The notes: generated by a model not told the origin, from the sequence alone. Shown: positions 32,609 through 42,340, counted from the stretch's first letter. The stretch: DNA of 64,000 nucleotides from Aneurinibacillus uraniidurans (GCF_028471905.1 NZ_CP116902.1:2702501-2766500), one strand, 5' to 3'. A program made the numbers and translations.

Positions 32609-34588
32609 CTACCCATGAATCCGGAACCGATTCACAACATCCTGCAGCTGGGTAGACAGTTCCTTAAGCTTGTGGCTGTCGTTGAGAATTTCCTGTGCCG
32701 ACGCCGCCTGCTGCTCGCTTGACGCACTCACTTCTTCTGTGCTTGCCGACGCCTGTTCCGTAACGGCTGCGATATGCTCCATCGCCTGTCCAACAGATAC
32801 ACTTGTCGACTCAACGCGCTTAAGCTCCTGCGCAATGCGATTCGTCTGCTCAGTCAACTCCGTAATCATGCTATCAATCTCACTAAAATGAACACCAGTC
32901 GACTCAACCATAGACCGTCCATCGAGCACTGTACGCACTCCACCTTCAATCGAACTTGCAGCACGATTCGCTTCCCGCTGCGTATCTAGGATAAGCGTCT
33001 GAATCTGGTTAGTCGCCTGATTCGTCTGCTCAGCAAGCTTACGTACCTCATTTGCTACGACAGCAAAGCCCTTCCCATGCTCACCTGCCCGTGCCGCTTC
33101 AATGCTTGCATTCAATGCCAGCAGATTCGTTTGCTCCGCAATGTTGGAAATGAGTGTAACGATGCTGCCAATCTCATTTGTTTTCCCTTGTAGATCTTGC
33201 ATTACCTGGTATGATTCATTAATATTCGTATCAATTTCCTTCATGCTGGTCACAGCACGCTCTGAAGAAATCCGTCCTTCACGGGAGAGGTCAGACATAT
33301 GATGGAACGATTCCGCCATCGCATGTGCTTCTGTAGAAACCGCATCGATCGCTCCTTTCATGACCCCCATCTCTCCACTTACTTCTACTACCGAGTCAGC
33401 AATATCCATCGCACCCGTTGCCATCTCCTGAATCGTACCCGCAACTTCTTCTGCCGCTTGCTTCGTCTCGGCACTTGCGATTGTCATATTGGCCGAAGAG
33501 TTCTCCAAATGCGTGGATGTTTTCTTCATCGTGTCAATAATGCCACTCATATTTTCAATCATGGTATCAAAATTCTCGCCAAGGCGCCCCAGTTCATCTG
33601 TGCTCCGCAAATTCGAACGCACCGTTAAATTGCCCTGTGCCAGCTCATTTGTCACATGACTAAGCATCTGGATCGGTCGCACAAAACGGGAAGCAAACAA
33701 AATCAAGATGATAACTGTAAACAGCAGCACCCCAAGCGCTGTGGCAAACGAGATTTTAGCCAGATAGGAAAGCTGTTCGGTTGCTTCACTAGCCGGTGCG
33801 GTAATAAACAGCGACCAATGCGTACGCGGCACCATTGTATAGTAGCCAAGCTTATCGATCCCCTCATATGTATACCGATGTGAGCCAGACTCCCCTTTCT
33901 GCGAATCTTTCGCCATCTGCACAAGTGCCGGGTTCGGGTTCTCAAACAAGTTTTCTTTTAAAATTTTTTCTCGGTTCGGATGAGCAACTAGCAATCCATT
34001 GCTTTGCATCATAAAAGCATAACCGGTCTTGCCAAGCTTCTCTCCCGTAATAATATTCGTCAGATAATCTGCTGTAATAATCCCGCCGAGTACCCCTTTA
34101 CGGTTTCCCGCAGCGTCTAGAATCGGCACGGCCATTACAACAATTTTCTTTCCTGTTGTTTTCGCGATGACAACGTCAGAAATCGCATTTTTTCCTTCCA
34201 TTGCTTCTTTAAAATACGCACGGTCACTTACATTCGAACGATTTCCGTCTGTTGTTAGTATATTCCCCTGCGCATCACTTACGTATAAATAATCGAATTC
34301 TCGATTGATTTTTAACAAATTGCGTAAATAAGGCATCGCTTGTTCTGGCGTACCATCCCGTAAGATATCAGCCTGTCCAATCGTCGAAAGTATGCTTTCT
34401 CGAACAGAAATCCACGTGCTAATCTCTTTCTTTAAATTGTTGATTTGCAGCGTCGCTTTTTCATCAAAGTTCTGTTCTAGGAACTCTGTAGCTTTCACAT
34501 GATTAATCCAAGCGATAATGGACAATGACGCAATTAAGATTGGTAGCACCATCCACAATAACTTGCTTCGTAATGATTTCACACCCAT
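32609..34588 (-). CDS. Methyl-accepting chemotaxis protein
   Basis: About 659 residues from the ATG at 34586-34588 (AGGAAGGGGAG upstream; a GTG two codons later is also possible). Order: TM1 ([19 protein letters not shown]), an extracytoplasmic double-Cache sensor ([31 protein letters not shown]), TM2 near residue 290, HAMP, then the signalling domain with the conserved hairpin tip [20 protein letters not shown]. The ligand is unknown. Confidence 0.92.
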   Translation of the reverse strand: MGVKSLRSKLLWMVLPILIASLSIIAWINHVKATEFLEQNFDEKATLQINNLKKEISTWISVRESILSTIGQADILRDGTPEQAMPYLRNLLKINREFDYLYVSDAQGNILTTDGNRSNVSDRAYFKEAMEGKNAISDVVIAKTTGKKIVVMAVPILDAAGNRKGVLGGIITADYLTNIITGEKLGKTGYAFMMQSNGLLVAHPNREKILKENLFENPNPALVQMAKDSQKGESGSHRYTYEGIDKLGYYTMVPRTHWSLFITAPASEATEQLSYLAKISFATALGVLLFTVIILILFASRFVRPIQMLSHVTNELAQGNLTVRSNLRSTDELGRLGENFDTMIENMSGIIDTMKKTSTHLENSSANMTIASAETKQAAEEVAGTIQEMATGAMDIADSVVEVSGEMGVMKGAIDAVSTEAHAMAESFHHMSDLSREGRISSERAVTSMKEIDTNINESYQVMQDLQGKTNEIGSIVTLISNIAEQTNLLALNASIEAARAGEHGKGFAVVANEVRKLAEQTNQATNQIQTLILDTQREANRAASSIEGGVRTVLDGRSMVESTGVHFSEIDSMITELTEQTNRIAQELKRVESTSVSVGQAMEHIAAVTEQASASTEEVSASSEQQAASAQEILNDSHKLKELSTQLQDVVNRFRIHG

Positions 34589-34742
34589 TTCTCCCCTTCC
34601 TGCTGTCACAACTCTCTACCCAAACAAACTAAACAACTATTTCTACTATATAATTTTTCTGCATGATTCGACAATATATGGGAAGAAATTTTATGCTTCT
34701 TGCTAATTATGATACAGTAAAAAGAAAAAGGACTGGGAATTT

Positions 34743-35756
34743 ATGCTCGAACAAGAATTTTTTCAGCACTTGACCGATGGGGTAGTCATTATGGACAAAC
34801 AGCGCATCATTCAAGAAATGAACCCTGCTGCTGTTCGACTAACAGGATGGAATATCGGAGAGCGAGCTCCCTATTGTATCTTCTGCCAAAAACGCGTCAT
34901 CCAGGAAGGCGAGCAGCGCTGCCTTTTAATGGGCCATAATCCACCTCCCTACTTCGAGTCAGAGATGCCCACGATGTACGGCGAAACCATTCCTGTGTCA
35001 TTTAGCACAACATATCTTTCCGGGGCTCCTGATGAAGAGGGCAAAACAGTTTTAATGTTGCGGGATTTGTCCCAGAAGAAAAAAGAAGACGAGATTCGCA
35101 TGGCGAAACTGCTGGCTCGTCAGACAATCGAGGCACAGGAGGCAGAGCGAAAACGAATCGCACTTGAACTGCATGACGGTGTCGGGCAGTCACTTTTTAG
35201 CGTATCCATGGCGCTGCAAGTGCTTGCCCGTCAGACCGATCCTTCTACAGCTTCTTTTATTACCGACACGCTGCCTGTGCTGCAGGATGCGATGCAGGAA
35301 GTGAAGCGGCTGTCTGCTGACTTGCGTCCACCCGCTCTCGATATGCTCGGACTCAACGCTGCGCTTACCTCGTTAATTCGGCGCATCGAGCAGCATTTTC
35401 CACTTGCCGTTACGCTACATTCTAACGTGGACGCGGATACACGCTTTACGCCACAGCTTGAGCTCAATGTGTACCGTATCATTCAAGAAGCCTTGCATAA
35501 CATTGCCAAACACGCGCATAGCCCACAAGCGATCGTGGAGGTTATACATGATCGCAAAAAAAATCGGCTCACTGTCACCATTACCGATCAGGGCACAGGC
35601 TTTGACACCGAAGTGGTTCACCATGGAGGAGGACTCGGGCTGCGCCATATGACAGAGCGAACCCGCCTGCTTGACGGCACGATTCGCATTTTATCTGTAC
35701 CTGGCGGTGGCACGACCATCCATGTTAGTATTCCGTGTACCAACAAGGATATGTAG
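34743..35756 (+). CDS. NarL-type sensor histidine kinase with an N-terminal PAS domain
   Basis: 337 residues, no membrane segment. A PAS domain (about 1-115) contains YCIFCQKR and ERCLL, a Cys-x2-Cys-x11-Cys arrangement. A coiled coil leads to the HisKA_3 box RKRIALELHDGVGQSLFS (phospho-His in LHD) and an HATPase domain with NIAKHA, DQGTGFD and GGGLGLRHM. It is a cytosolic sensor kinase; the Cys set recalls redox or Fe-S sensing PAS proteins but has only three Cys. Its partner regulator is at 37238, now separated by an insertion element. Confidence 0.88.
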   Translation: MLEQEFFQHLTDGVVIMDKQRIIQEMNPAAVRLTGWNIGERAPYCIFCQKRVIQEGEQRCLLMGHNPPPYFESEMPTMYGETIPVSFSTTYLSGAPDEEGKTVLMLRDLSQKKKEDEIRMAKLLARQTIEAQEAERKRIALELHDGVGQSLFSVSMALQVLARQTDPSTASFITDTLPVLQDAMQEVKRLSADLRPPALDMLGLNAALTSLIRRIEQHFPLAVTLHSNVDADTRFTPQLELNVYRIIQEALHNIAKHAHSPQAIVEVIHDRKKNRLTVTITDQGTGFDTEVVHHGGGLGLRHMTERTRLLDGTIRILSVPGGGTTIHVSIPCTNKDM

Positions 35757-35800
35757 AACGGTTCTTAAAAACGTAGACAACCATCTACAAACATAGAAAA

Positions 35801-35824
35801 ACCACTCCATTATTTCGGAGTGGT
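35801..35824. repeat. Left-end subterminal hairpin of the IS605-type element
   Basis: ACCACTCC/GGAGTGGT around an 8-nt loop; on the minus strand it is followed by TTTTT and may also act as a terminator. Confidence 0.6.
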
Positions 35825-35924
35825 GCAATTTTGAAGCAACGTCATAATGTAATTGGATAAAGACCTGTGTTCCTTTTTCGCCTTTTCCTGCAATTATGTA
35901 TAATAATGTGAGAGGTGAAAGTAG

Positions 35925-37082
35925 ATGTTGCGTGGATGTAAGACAGAAATCTACCCTACACCAGAGCAAGTGGACAAGATCAACCGAACCATTGGAACAT
36001 GTCGCTTTATCTACAATCTGTATCTTTCCAAGAATAAAGTGCAGTACGAGAAAGATAAGACGTTCCTTACAGCCAACGACTTTTCCAAACTTGTAAATCA
36101 TGATATTTCTAAGCAAGATGAATACAAGTGGATTAAGGAAGTATCATCTAAAGCGGTTAAACAGGCGATGGTGAACGGGGAGAAAGCGTTCAAAAAGTTC
36201 TTTAAGGGATTAGCCAAGTATCCACGATCCAAGAAGAAAAAGAATCAGGATGTAAAAGCTTATTTCCCTAAGAACAACAAAACAGACTGGGCGATAGAAC
36301 GACATCGTATAAAGATTCCTACGCTTGGATGGGTACGCCTAAAAGAAAAGGGCTATATCCCGGTAAACGCAACGGTACGAAGTGGCACCGTATCACAAAA
36401 AGCAGGTCGATATTTTGTCAGTGTATTGGTTGAAATACAGAAGAGTTACGAACAAGCAAAACGAGGAGACGGCATTGGAATTGACGTGGGAGTAAGTGAT
36501 TTTGTGATTGCAAGTGACGGGCAGATATTTGGTAATCTCAACAAAACCTCCGCAGTCAGGCGCACGGAAAAGCGACTGAAACGAGCGCAACGTGCGTTAT
36601 CAAGAAAATATGAGCAACGAAAGAGAGGTGAAACATCTGCCACTTATCGCAGGAGTAACATACGCAAAGCTGTGTTGAGAGTGCAAGCGTTGCACATGCG
36701 ATTGGCTAACATGCGTTCAGCGTACCGTTCCTATGTCGTGAGTATGTTGGTGAAAACCAAGCCAGCCTTTATCACATTGGAGAAATTGAATATAAAAGGA
36801 ATGGTCAAGAATCGGCATGTGGCAAGAGCCGTTTCCAATCAGGGATTCTATGATTTCAAGTTGAAACTTCTATCCGCATGTAGGAAGTACGGGATTGAAG
36901 TGCGAGAAGTCAGTACGTTTTATCCATCATCTAAGCTATGCAGTTGCTGTGGGCATAAAAAGGTACAACTTTCCCTAAGGGAGCGTACTTTCATCTGTGA
37001 AAACTGCGGAACAAGCTTAGACCGTGACTTCAACGCATCCCTAAATTTGAAACAAGCAACGGAATATACCGTAGTAATCTAA
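35925..37082 (+). CDS. tnpB: TnpB RNA-guided endonuclease
   Basis: 385 residues. N-terminal helical part MLRGCKTEIYPTPEQVDKIN and TCRFIYNLYL; the RuvC-like nuclease is intact with Asp in GIGIDVGVSDF, Glu in ITLEKLNIKGM and Asp in SLDRDFNASLNL; the zinc finger CSCCG...CENCG lies between the last two. The length is typical for TnpB. Family members cut DNA guided by an omega-RNA from the right end of the element. All catalytic residues I can check are present. Start after AGAGGTG. Confidence 0.93.
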   Translation: MLRGCKTEIYPTPEQVDKINRTIGTCRFIYNLYLSKNKVQYEKDKTFLTANDFSKLVNHDISKQDEYKWIKEVSSKAVKQAMVNGEKAFKKFFKGLAKYPRSKKKKNQDVKAYFPKNNKTDWAIERHRIKIPTLGWVRLKEKGYIPVNATVRSGTVSQKAGRYFVSVLVEIQKSYEQAKRGDGIGIDVGVSDFVIASDGQIFGNLNKTSAVRRTEKRLKRAQRALSRKYEQRKRGETSATYRRSNIRKAVLRVQALHMRLANMRSAYRSYVVSMLVKTKPAFITLEKLNIKGMVKNRHVARAVSNQGFYDFKLKLLSACRKYGIEVREVSTFYPSSKLCSCCGHKKVQLSLRERTFICENCGTSLDRDFNASLNLKQATEYTVVI

Positions 37083-37198
37083 CGAAGCGGTGTATATGTA
37101 CCGATGGCTAGTCGGGAATTTACGCCTGTGGACTGTCAAACAAACCGTAGTAGCGGGCAAGTGGCGAGATGGGGCAGGATGAAACAGGAAAACTCTTA
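37000..37198 (+). ncRNA. Predicted omega-RNA (reRNA) scaffold of the tnpB element
   Basis: In this family the guide RNA overlaps the end of tnpB and ends at the element's right boundary. The 37083-37198 stretch is non-coding and GC-richer, with conserved-looking segments such as GTAGTAGCGGGCAAGTGGCG and GATGGGGCAGGATGAAACAG. The guide would be the first bases after the right end (starting ACATAGACG or nearby). The 5' limit is an estimate. Confidence 0.6.
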
Positions 37199-37237
37199 AC
37201 ATAGACGTTTGTCTATGTTTTAAGTGGCAGGCTTTAC

Positions 37238-37897
37238 ATGCAGACGATTAACATTTTACTAATTGAAGATCATGTCATTGTTCGCTCCGGGCTGACCCTA
37301 TTCTTACATAGCCAGCCTTCTATCAAAGTGATCGGTGAAGCGGCTGACGGACAGGAAGGACTCAAGCTTCTTCATGTCATCCAGCCTGATCTAATTATTA
37401 CCGATCTGTCCATGCCCAAAGGAATGGACGGATTCACAGCCTTACAAGAAATTAGGCGCTCGTTTCCTGACATTCCCGTGCTAATTCTGACCATGCATGA
37501 TGACGAAATTTACGTAAAACAAGCAATACGACTTGGAGCAGACGGTCTCGTCCTCAAACAGACCGATACGCAGCAATTACTGGAAGCTATTTATGCCATT
37601 ACACAAGGTCACAAATACTTTGATACGACGTTCCCTGCTGACCTCATCGCCCAATTTCAGCGTGAAGTAACGGAAGAAGGCAATAAAAAAACCCTGACAG
37701 CTCGCGAAGAAGAAATCGTTCGCTTAACAGCCAGGGGCTATACAAACAAGGAAATTTCCGAGCAGCTGTTCATCAGTGTGAAAACTGTCGAAAATCATAA
37801 AACAAGTGCCATGAAAAAATTGCAGCTTACGACACGGGCTGATCTTGTCCAGTACGCGATTGAACATGGGATGCTTAACGTATACAAACCGACCTGA
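37238..37897 (+). CDS. NarL/LuxR-type response regulator
   Basis: 219 residues: receiver domain with acidic pocket IEDH, phospho-Asp in IITDLSMP and Lys in LVLKQTD, then a LuxR-type HTH (LTAREEEIVRLTARGYTNKE, ISVKTVENHKT). It is the natural partner of the kinase at 34743. Its ATG is 38 bp from the inferred right end of the tnpB element; the upstream GGCAGG is a weak ribosome binding site, so its expression may have changed. Confidence 0.9.
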   Translation: MQTINILLIEDHVIVRSGLTLFLHSQPSIKVIGEAADGQEGLKLLHVIQPDLIITDLSMPKGMDGFTALQEIRRSFPDIPVLILTMHDDEIYVKQAIRLGADGLVLKQTDTQQLLEAIYAITQGHKYFDTTFPADLIAQFQREVTEEGNKKTLTAREEEIVRLTARGYTNKEISEQLFISVKTVENHKTSAMKKLQLTTRADLVQYAIEHGMLNVYKPT

Positions 37898-37900
37898 TCA

Positions 37901-38104
37901 CTACGGTCCAGCATAATGGGACAACTGCGGCAGCATACGATTTTCCATGTTCATCCGAGACTGACAGAGCGGGCAATCCGGTTGTGCAATGAATGAATAA
38001 TCCTGGCGCATCCAGCCGTTACAAGATTCATTTTCACAGCTCCATACCACTATTTCAAATAACGGCACTTCTTCCAACTGCTGACGCGCACGCATGAATG
38101 CCAT
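37901..38104 (-). CDS. YdjO-type cold-inducible zinc-ribbon protein
   Basis: 67 residues with two metal-binding pairs, WSCENESCNGWMR and DCPLCQSRM, plus the ending MENRMLPQL, matching the small YdjO family of Bacillales. Good AAGGGGG before the ATG. Role unknown beyond cold induction reported for the B. subtilis protein. Confidence 0.75.
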   Translation of the reverse strand: MAFMRARQQLEEVPLFEIVVWSCENESCNGWMRQDYSFIAQPDCPLCQSRMNMENRMLPQLSHYAGP

Positions 38105-38280
38105 ACAAAATCCCCCTTTTTTCAGGAATATCCATAGTATTCCTTAGGATGTATGCTTTATGCATCTGTCGAAATATCGAATTTACACTTGTTTTGATAA
38201 CCTTTGTCGATACAGTAGGAAGTTGTCCCGTTATGCCGTATTCTTAATGATAAGCGATAACCGATGAGGAGGAATACGTG

Positions 38281-38937
38281 ATGCAAAGCAATAGCATGTG
38301 GATGACCTCGAAAGACGTAGCCGAAAAACTCGATGTAAGCGTACGTACTATTCGCAACTGGATCGAAAACTTCAGCGCCTATATGGTACTCCAGAAAAAC
38401 AGTCAGGGACACTTCCTCCTAAGCGAACAGGCATTTGCACTACTTGTAGAAATTAAACGCATGAAAGATTCCGGTGTCCCGACTCTGCGTGAAGTGGAAG
38501 AATTGCTTGTGCTCGAAAAAATCGTACCCGAACACCGATCGGTTGAATTTTCCGATCATACGTTTGAGGAAGAGGATCTACTTCCCAATCACGTTTCAAG
38601 TCGCCTCAACGAAATCGAAACCAAACTCGCCCGCCAGCTAGCGGACGTCTCACGTGAGATCACAGATGTATTCAATCAATCTGTTTCGGAGCTGTCCAAG
38701 CCGCATGCAGAAGAGCTGTCTCCTGCTCCAGCCCCTGATCTGCTGGTGACACAGTACTATAAAGAAATCCTCCGTAAAATGGACGAAATGGAGAAAAAGC
38801 AAGAAGATCTCCGCCTTGAAATGCGCAAAATGAACTTCGAAATTCAAATGGTCGGAGCCATTCAAAAACAGGAAGAAAAAAAGAAAAAACGTTTCCGCTG
38901 GCCGCTGTTTAGCTTCGCTAAATCAGCTGTGAAATAG
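38281..38937 (+). CDS. MerR-type HTH protein with coiled-coil C-terminus
   Basis: 218 residues from the ATG at 38281 (GGAGG eight bases upstream; a GTG one codon earlier is possible). The MerR-like HTH (MTSKDVAEKLDVSVRTIRNW) occupies about residues 7-75. The C-terminal half is a long charged coiled coil (about 145-195) ending in a basic stretch, KKKKRFRWPLFSF. This resembles RacA-type chromosome-binding proteins in plan, but the identity is not clear. Not next to an obvious target. Confidence 0.7.
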   Translation: MQSNSMWMTSKDVAEKLDVSVRTIRNWIENFSAYMVLQKNSQGHFLLSEQAFALLVEIKRMKDSGVPTLREVEELLVLEKIVPEHRSVEFSDHTFEEEDLLPNHVSSRLNEIETKLARQLADVSREITDVFNQSVSELSKPHAEELSPAPAPDLLVTQYYKEILRKMDEMEKKQEDLRLEMRKMNFEIQMVGAIQKQEEKKKKRFRWPLFSFAKSAVK

Positions 38938-38983
38938 AAAAAGGAGGGAATCAGGAAATATCCTGCCCCTCCTTTTTCTATTT
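38932..38983. terminator. Bidirectional terminator
   Basis: AAATAGAAAAAGGAGGG and its complement CCCTCCTTTTTCTATTT flank a short loop that contains a second small stem (CAGGA/TCCTG). Confidence 0.85.
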
Positions 38984-38995
38984 CGACTTGCCACA

Positions 38996-40360
38996 CTACT
39001 CATGCGTTTCGGCAGCATAGACACGATCTTCGTCCGTTTCTTCCTGATTCACTTCCTCTTCAAGCTTACGCAGGGCTAAACGTACAATACGCAGATGGTC
39101 TACTTCACTCACCTGGAATTCGTAACCGTGACCGTATACAGTTTGCCCGACCTGCGGCGGAAATTCTACTTGCGAAAATACCCATCCACCAATCGTATCA
39201 TAATCATCTGATTCTACATCAAGACCGAAGCGATCATTCACTTCTTCAATCAGCAGACGTCCATCAACCGAGTATGACGTATCAGCCCGCAACTCAATAT
39301 GCGGCCGCTCCTCATCAAATTCATCCTGAATCTCACCGACGATTTCTTCGAGAATGTCTTCTACCGTGACAAGTCCAGCCGTTCCACCGTATTCATCAAT
39401 CACAATGGCCATCTGTGATTTATTGCGCTGCATCTGCTTAAGCAGATCGCTAATATGAATGGATTCTGGTACTCTCTCAACCGGTCGAATTACGGCAGAC
39501 AGGTCATTCTTACGGTCACTCATATACATTTTATAAATGTCCTTAATATGAACAAACCCGATAATGTTATCCTTATCTTCGGCCGCTACCGGATAACGAG
39601 TGTGCATTTCTTCCATTACCAGCTGGAAGTTCTCATCGAATGAGTTATCTTTAAATACACATACCATATCGGTCCGTGGAATCATAATTTCGCGTGCATT
39701 ACGCTCTGCAAATTCAAACACATTATCCACAAGCGTCAGTTCCGTCTGGTCAATCAGACCGCTCTGATGACTCTGCTTCATCAAAATTCTGATTTCTTCC
39801 TCCGTATGAGCAGAATCATGGTCTTTCGACTGTTCGATTCCAATAAAATGCAGGAAGAAAAATGCGGCTTTGTTCAGCATCCAGATAAACGGATACATAA
39901 CTTTATGGAACAGCATAAGAGGTGGTGCTGTCCACAGTGTCATTGACTCTGCTTTTTGAATTGCCAGTGACTTCGGGGCAAGCTCCCCAAGCACGATATG
40001 CAAGAATGTAATGAGCAGGAAAGAAATAGCGATCGATACGGTATGCATCACTGTATCCGGCATATTTAGCATATGCATCAGTGGTGCAATCATATTTGCA
40101 ATCGCCGGTTCCCCGATCCAGCCAAGCGCAAGCGAGGCAAGCGTAATGCCAAGCTGTGTTGCTGACAAGTATGCATCAAGATTATCTGTCATTTTTTTCG
40201 CCAGACTCGCACGCTTGTTCCCTTCCATCACAAGCTGATTCAGCCGTGTGCTCCGCACTTTAACAATGGCAAATTCTGCTGCCACGAAAAAGCCATTTAA
40301 AAATACAAGCAGAAAAACGGCAGCAATATAAAGTAAGCCAGACAATGGGTCAGTACTCAA
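38996..40360 (-). CDS. CNNM / HlyC-CorC family transport protein (DUF21-CBS-CorC)
   Basis: 454 residues. An N-terminal DUF21 membrane domain (LNGFFVAAEFAIVKVRSTRL, about 1-190), a pair of CBS domains (IPRTDMVCV, DEYGGTAGLVTVEDILEEIV) and a C-terminal CorC_HlyC domain (VFSQVEFPPQVGQTV). Such proteins are linked to Mg2+ or other cation efflux. Translation starts at a TTG directly after a TAG; the ribosome binding site is 34 bases away but a hairpin lies between (see 40367-40402). Confidence 0.88.
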   Translation of the reverse strand: MSTDPLSGLLYIAAVFLLVFLNGFFVAAEFAIVKVRSTRLNQLVMEGNKRASLAKKMTDNLDAYLSATQLGITLASLALGWIGEPAIANMIAPLMHMLNMPDTVMHTVSIAISFLLITFLHIVLGELAPKSLAIQKAESMTLWTAPPLMLFHKVMYPFIWMLNKAAFFFLHFIGIEQSKDHDSAHTEEEIRILMKQSHQSGLIDQTELTLVDNVFEFAERNAREIMIPRTDMVCVFKDNSFDENFQLVMEEMHTRYPVAAEDKDNIIGFVHIKDIYKMYMSDRKNDLSAVIRPVERVPESIHISDLLKQMQRNKSQMAIVIDEYGGTAGLVTVEDILEEIVGEIQDEFDEERPHIELRADTSYSVDGRLLIEEVNDRFGLDVESDDYDTIGGWVFSQVEFPPQVGQTVYGHGYEFQVSEVDHLRIVRLALRKLEEEVNQEETDEDRVYAAETHE

Positions 40361-40366
40361 CTAGTT

Positions 40367-40402
40367 TCTGTCACTCATGAGAATGACAGATACACCTCCT
40401 TT
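40367..40402 (-). promoter_or_regulatory. Hairpin between ribosome binding site and TTG start
   Basis: Minus strand order: AAAGGAGG, TGTA, TCTGTCA-TTCTCATGAG-TGACAGA (perfect 7-bp stem), AACTAG, TTG. Folding would bring the ribosome binding site within about ten bases of the start. A five-codon frame (ATG...TAG) in the hairpin also ends directly at the TTG. Confidence 0.5.
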
Positions 40403-40491
40403 GTAGGTAAAAAAAATTCAAGAAACTACGCTTCTGTAATACATTCTATTATTAGTTATACCACATCTTGCCTGATTTATGAACACCTGCA

Positions 40492-41178
40492 CTAGTCTTC
40501 GTCACGATTACCCACAAAAAGCCATACGTATTCAAGCAACTGAAGGACAGACATAAGCGCCGCCGCCACATACGTTAGTGCCGCAGCTCCGAGCACGTTG
40601 CTTACGCCACCTTTTTCATCTTCAGTCACGATTCCTTCTGCAAGCATGAGACGCTTTGCGCGTGCACTTGCATTAAACTCGACAGGCAATGTCACCACCT
40701 GGAACAAAACCGCTGCGCTGAACAAGATAATCCCAAGCAAAAGCAGATTTGACATTTTGAAGAAAATGCCGCCCATCAGTAAAAACGGAGCGATCCCTGA
40801 TGAAAAATTTACAACCGGAAACATCCGATGGCGCAGCACGAGCATGCTGTATCCTTCCTTGTGTTGAATTGCATGCCCTACCTCATGAGATGCAACCGAA
40901 ACAGATGCAATGGAACTGCCATAATATACGTCTTCTGACAGGCGTACCGTATTAGCGATCGGGTCAAAATGGTCACTTAATGTACCCGGAACCGGCTCAA
41001 TCGGCACATGATACAGTCCATTATCATCGAGAATCCGACGCGCTGCTTCCGCTCCTGTTATGCCAGAGCGCACAGGTACTTCAGAATAGCGATTGAAGTT
41101 TCCTTTTACTTTAAACTGCGCCCACAATGATAACCCGAAAGCAGCTAGAATTAAAATCGTAAACGGCGTGAACCACAC
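40492..41178 (-). CDS. yugP: YugP-type membrane zinc metallopeptidase
   Basis: 228 residues with the zinc motif SHEVGHAIQH, one N-terminal helix and several further hydrophobic segments. Begins at GTG six bases after GGAGGAG. The family (Peptidase_Mx/YugP) is membrane-bound with unknown substrates. Confidence 0.88.
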   Translation of the reverse strand: MWFTPFTILILAAFGLSLWAQFKVKGNFNRYSEVPVRSGITGAEAARRILDDNGLYHVPIEPVPGTLSDHFDPIANTVRLSEDVYYGSSIASVSVASHEVGHAIQHKEGYSMLVLRHRMFPVVNFSSGIAPFLLMGGIFFKMSNLLLLGIILFSAAVLFQVVTLPVEFNASARAKRLMLAEGIVTEDEKGGVSNVLGAAALTYVAAALMSVLQLLEYVWLFVGNRDED

Positions 41179-41251
41179 AGCTTACTCCTCCTCTAACTTA
41201 TGATGTTATAGTGTTAATACGATAAAATAGGCTCAATAGTTTCATATCTGT

Positions 41252-42340
41252 TTATAATTCCTCTTCAAGCATGTCGCGGTACGGATTGAATCCTGCTTGT
41301 GGATAAGCCGTATCGTACACAGAAGCAATGCGCTCCACCGCTGCTTTATCCCAGTCAATATGAAGAAGCTCGCCATTTACATAGCCAATAATCGGCAAAT
41401 ACCCGAGCGCAAGCGGCTCTTCTTCCTCAAGCATTTGATATTCCGTAATGGACATTAACATCGTCGCCAGTGGGTTCGCGTCGAGCTCACTCATATTGAC
41501 GATCTGGTATACATCAAGAAGCTGTGGCGTCATCGTAATACCCAGCAGATGCGTATCCTCACCCGCCCGATTTTGTCCGTTTCCTTCCCCTACCCAAATG
41601 TAAAGTTCAGCAGCTCGTGCCTGTGGATTCGGATGCCTACGCATCATCCATAACGCTCGATACACCGCTCCCATGACCTGCTCTTGCGCTGCTTCTTCCC
41701 CAAAACGACGTAACAGGGCACTGTAGTCAAAATAAAACGTCAGACCCTTATCAACAAAACGTGCCGAATCTATCGTATTTCCACTTACAATACGAGCAGG
41801 AACTTCTTCTTCCGCCTCCGTCTGTGGGTCATTTCGATATGCCGCCAGAAGATGCTGAATCGCGTCGTCTTTTTCCTCATCAGGAAACGAAATCGATTCC
41901 GAATAAATATGCATGATCCCTTCGTCCGTCGGAGCAAGATGGTGCACCCAGATGATATCTTGTTCCAGCAGACGAATCGCCAAATACCGCCCTGTATCTT
42001 CTTCGACAGAAAAGGAAAACGGAAAGCCAAGTGGATGGTCCGGGTCATCCACGATCCAGAGTACCGCAATCCATGTTTGCTTATGACGCGTAAAATCAAT
42101 GTATACATCCGCTTCTGCCAGATCACCAAAGCTGTCAATATCGTCATGCACAATCACAGCTTCCACATCACCTGTATCGGTTAGACGCGGAAAGTACGTC
42201 TGCCCTTCCTCATCAAACTGCTCATATATATCCGCAAACATCTGCGGATCAAGGATATGACCCATCGTTGCCTCATCCGGTGACAGCCGTCCGTCCGGCA
42301 GCGCGACTGCCGGCTTCATATCCTGGAGTTCTTTTCTCAC
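41252..42340 (-). CDS. Uncharacterised acidic protein translationally coupled to surE
   Basis: 362 residues, strongly acidic, no signal peptide or membrane helix. GTG start overlaps the surE stop (GTGA), with GGAGGGG upstream. Visible features: a FGDLAEADVYIDFTRHKQTW segment, Trp-rich VLWIVDDPDHPLGFPFSF, a second half with FYFDYSALLRRFGEE and an LGYLPIIGYVNGELLHIDWD stretch, possibly two related beta-rich halves. I do not recognise the family firmly. The overlap suggests joint expression with SurE. Confidence 0.6.
   Translation of the reverse strand: MRKELQDMKPAVALPDGRLSPDEATMGHILDPQMFADIYEQFDEEGQTYFPRLTDTGDVEAVIVHDDIDSFGDLAEADVYIDFTRHKQTWIAVLWIVDDPDHPLGFPFSFSVEEDTGRYLAIRLLEQDIIWVHHLAPTDEGIMHIYSESISFPDEEKDDAIQHLLAAYRNDPQTEAEEEVPARIVSGNTIDSARFVDKGLTFYFDYSALLRRFGEEAAQEQVMGAVYRALWMMRRHPNPQARAAELYIWVGEGNGQNRAGEDTHLLGITMTPQLLDVYQIVNMSELDANPLATMLMSITEYQMLEEEEPLALGYLPIIGYVNGELLHIDWDKAAVERIASVYDTAYPQAGFNPYRDMLEEEL

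Larger units (their letters stand above)
35791..37198 (+). mobile_element. IS200/IS605-family element carrying only tnpB (IS1341-type)
   Basis: It lies between a kinase gene and its response regulator gene. ACATAGA occurs at 35791-35797 and again at 37199-37205; joining the flanks at this heptamer restores a better hairpin (AAACATAGAC-GTTT-GTCTATGTTT), so the element most likely spans these points. A perfect 8-bp hairpin lies ten bases inside the left end, as expected for subterminal IS605 structures. No tnpA is present, so movement would need a transposase in trans. Exact ends may shift by up to seven bases. Confidence 0.75.
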
